A DNA stretch of 6,153 nt from Phocaeicola_A sp964481755 (GTDB taxonomy: Bacteria; Bacteroidota; Bacteroidia; Bacteroidales; Bacteroidaceae). The position numbers and the translations under genes are program-made. Shown here piece after piece: positions 5,835 to 6,153 of this stretch; position 1 is the stretch's first letter; each line of letters opens with the position of its first letter. The notes under the pieces are model-generated. The model was not told the origin of the DNA, did no database searches, and saw nothing but the letters and a program-made list of their open reading frames with translations. The stretch is from positions 1 to 6,153 of the forward strand of contig CAYZVH010000172.1 of NCBI GenBank assembly GCA_964481755.1. The letters run 5' to 3'.

Positions 5835-5881
5835 CGTGTGATATATAATAAGATACATCATAAACATTAAAGTCACGAACG

Positions 5882-6153
5882 ATGGACGACGACAAATACA
5901 TACGGTTTGACTGGGCCATGAAGCGGATGCTCCGCGATAAGGCGAACTTTGGTGTGCTGGAAGGCTTGCTGACGGTACTGCTCGAGGAACCCGTAAAGGT
6001 GCAGCAGATACTGGAGAGTGAGAGCAACCAGGAGGACCCTGCCGATAAGTTTAACCGCGTGGACATCAAGGCGGAGAACAGTAAGGGGGAGATTATCATC
6101 ATCGAGGTGCAGCTGACTCGCGAGGTCTACTATCTTGAGCGGATACTCTATGG
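5882..6153 (+). CDS. Rpn-family PD-(D/E)XK nuclease/'transposase' protein, N-terminal part
   Basis: The gene runs off the right edge; 90 codons are present. The protein starts MDDDKYIRFDWAMKRMLRD, followed by NFGVLEGLLTVLLEEP (about 22-37) and then the nuclease core. In the core, D61 in NRVDIKAENSKGEI and E75-V-Q77 in IIIIEVQLTREV form the D...ExQ active site of the PD-(D/E)XK fold, followed by YYLERILYG. This pattern is that of the family annotated in Bacteroidetes as 'PD-(D/E)XK nuclease family transposase' and related to the E. coli Rpn (RpnA) DNA endonucleases, which are linked to recombination. The catalytic residues visible here are intact. Whether the C-terminal half is complete cannot be seen. 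It has its own consensus promoter. Confidence 0.88.
   Translation, partial: MDDDKYIRFDWAMKRMLRDKANFGVLEGLLTVLLEEPVKVQQILESESNQEDPADKFNRVDIKAENSKGEIIIIEVQLTREVYYLERILY

Larger units (their letters stand above)
5580..5881. other. AT-rich intergenic region with hairpin and promoters
   Basis: No complete gene is credible in these 302 bp. A hairpin lies just after the glycosidase-like gene: arms 5604-5612 and 5619-5626 (GAA plus CGCTT against AAGCG plus TTC, one bulged T) with the loop GACTTT. It has no T-tract, so it may slow or end transcription only weakly. Next come a possible minus-strand coding remnant (5646-5750) and two plus-strand TAnnTTTG boxes (5754-5761 and 5827-5834). The palindrome CAAGCTTG (5797-5804) abuts the -33 element of the second promoter and could be an operator. 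Confidence 0.5.

Noticed and set aside
5728..6102. 124-codon minus-strand open frame
   Set aside because: It is antisense to the Rpn-family gene and its promoter; Ser-rich with no motif.

Overview
The window looks like chromosomal DNA from a member of the Bacteroidales, probably a Prevotellaceae or Bacteroidaceae species with fairly high GC. The evidence is several promoters of the Bacteroidetes type (TTG, about 19 bp, then TAnnTTTG), genes without Shine-Dalgarno sequences, and families typical of that order: a DUF4199 membrane protein, a paired lipoprotein and outer-membrane protein resembling DUF6452 and DUF6048, and a Rpn/PD-(D/E)XK 'transposase' protein. Genus and species cannot be fixed by reading alone.

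Left edge, minus strand (12-269): a compact non-coding RNA unit. A consensus promoter (240-269) drives a small SRP RNA (139-234). This is followed after only 4 nt by tRNA-Thr(UGU) (61-134) and then by a rho-independent terminator (12-48). No protein gene lies here. The stretch 270-441 separates this unit from the rightward genes and holds only one imperfect hairpin.

Centre, plus strand (442-4715): a tight run of six genes behind one recognisable promoter (442-449). The order is a DUF4199-type four-helix membrane protein; a GT2 polyprenyl-phosphate glycosyltransferase with two C-terminal membrane helices; a small lipoprotein; a beta-barrel-like outer-membrane protein whose start lies 44 nt inside the lipoprotein gene; the manganese exporter MntP; and the FAD:protein FMN transferase ApbE. 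Gaps are 21 nt, -1 nt, -44 nt, 26 nt and 11 nt, so this is most likely one operon for envelope assembly and housekeeping. The GT2 would load a lipid carrier on the cytoplasmic face, the lipoprotein and barrel act at the outer membrane, MntP exports Mn2+, and ApbE flavinylates extracytoplasmic proteins.

Right part (4716-6153): base composition drops sharply. A secreted protein resembling the phosphodiester glycosidase (NAGPA/DUF2233) family lies at 4788-5579. It is followed by about 300 bp of AT-rich DNA with a hairpin, a possible minus-strand gene remnant and two Bacteroidetes -7 boxes. The window ends inside a Rpn-family PD-(D/E)XK nuclease gene (5882 to the edge). This part looks accessory compared with the operon to its left. 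I see no CRISPR array, insertion-sequence ends or defence system; the most notable items are the SRP RNA/tRNA unit, the overlapping lipoprotein/barrel pair and the composition-shifted secreted protein beside a Rpn gene.
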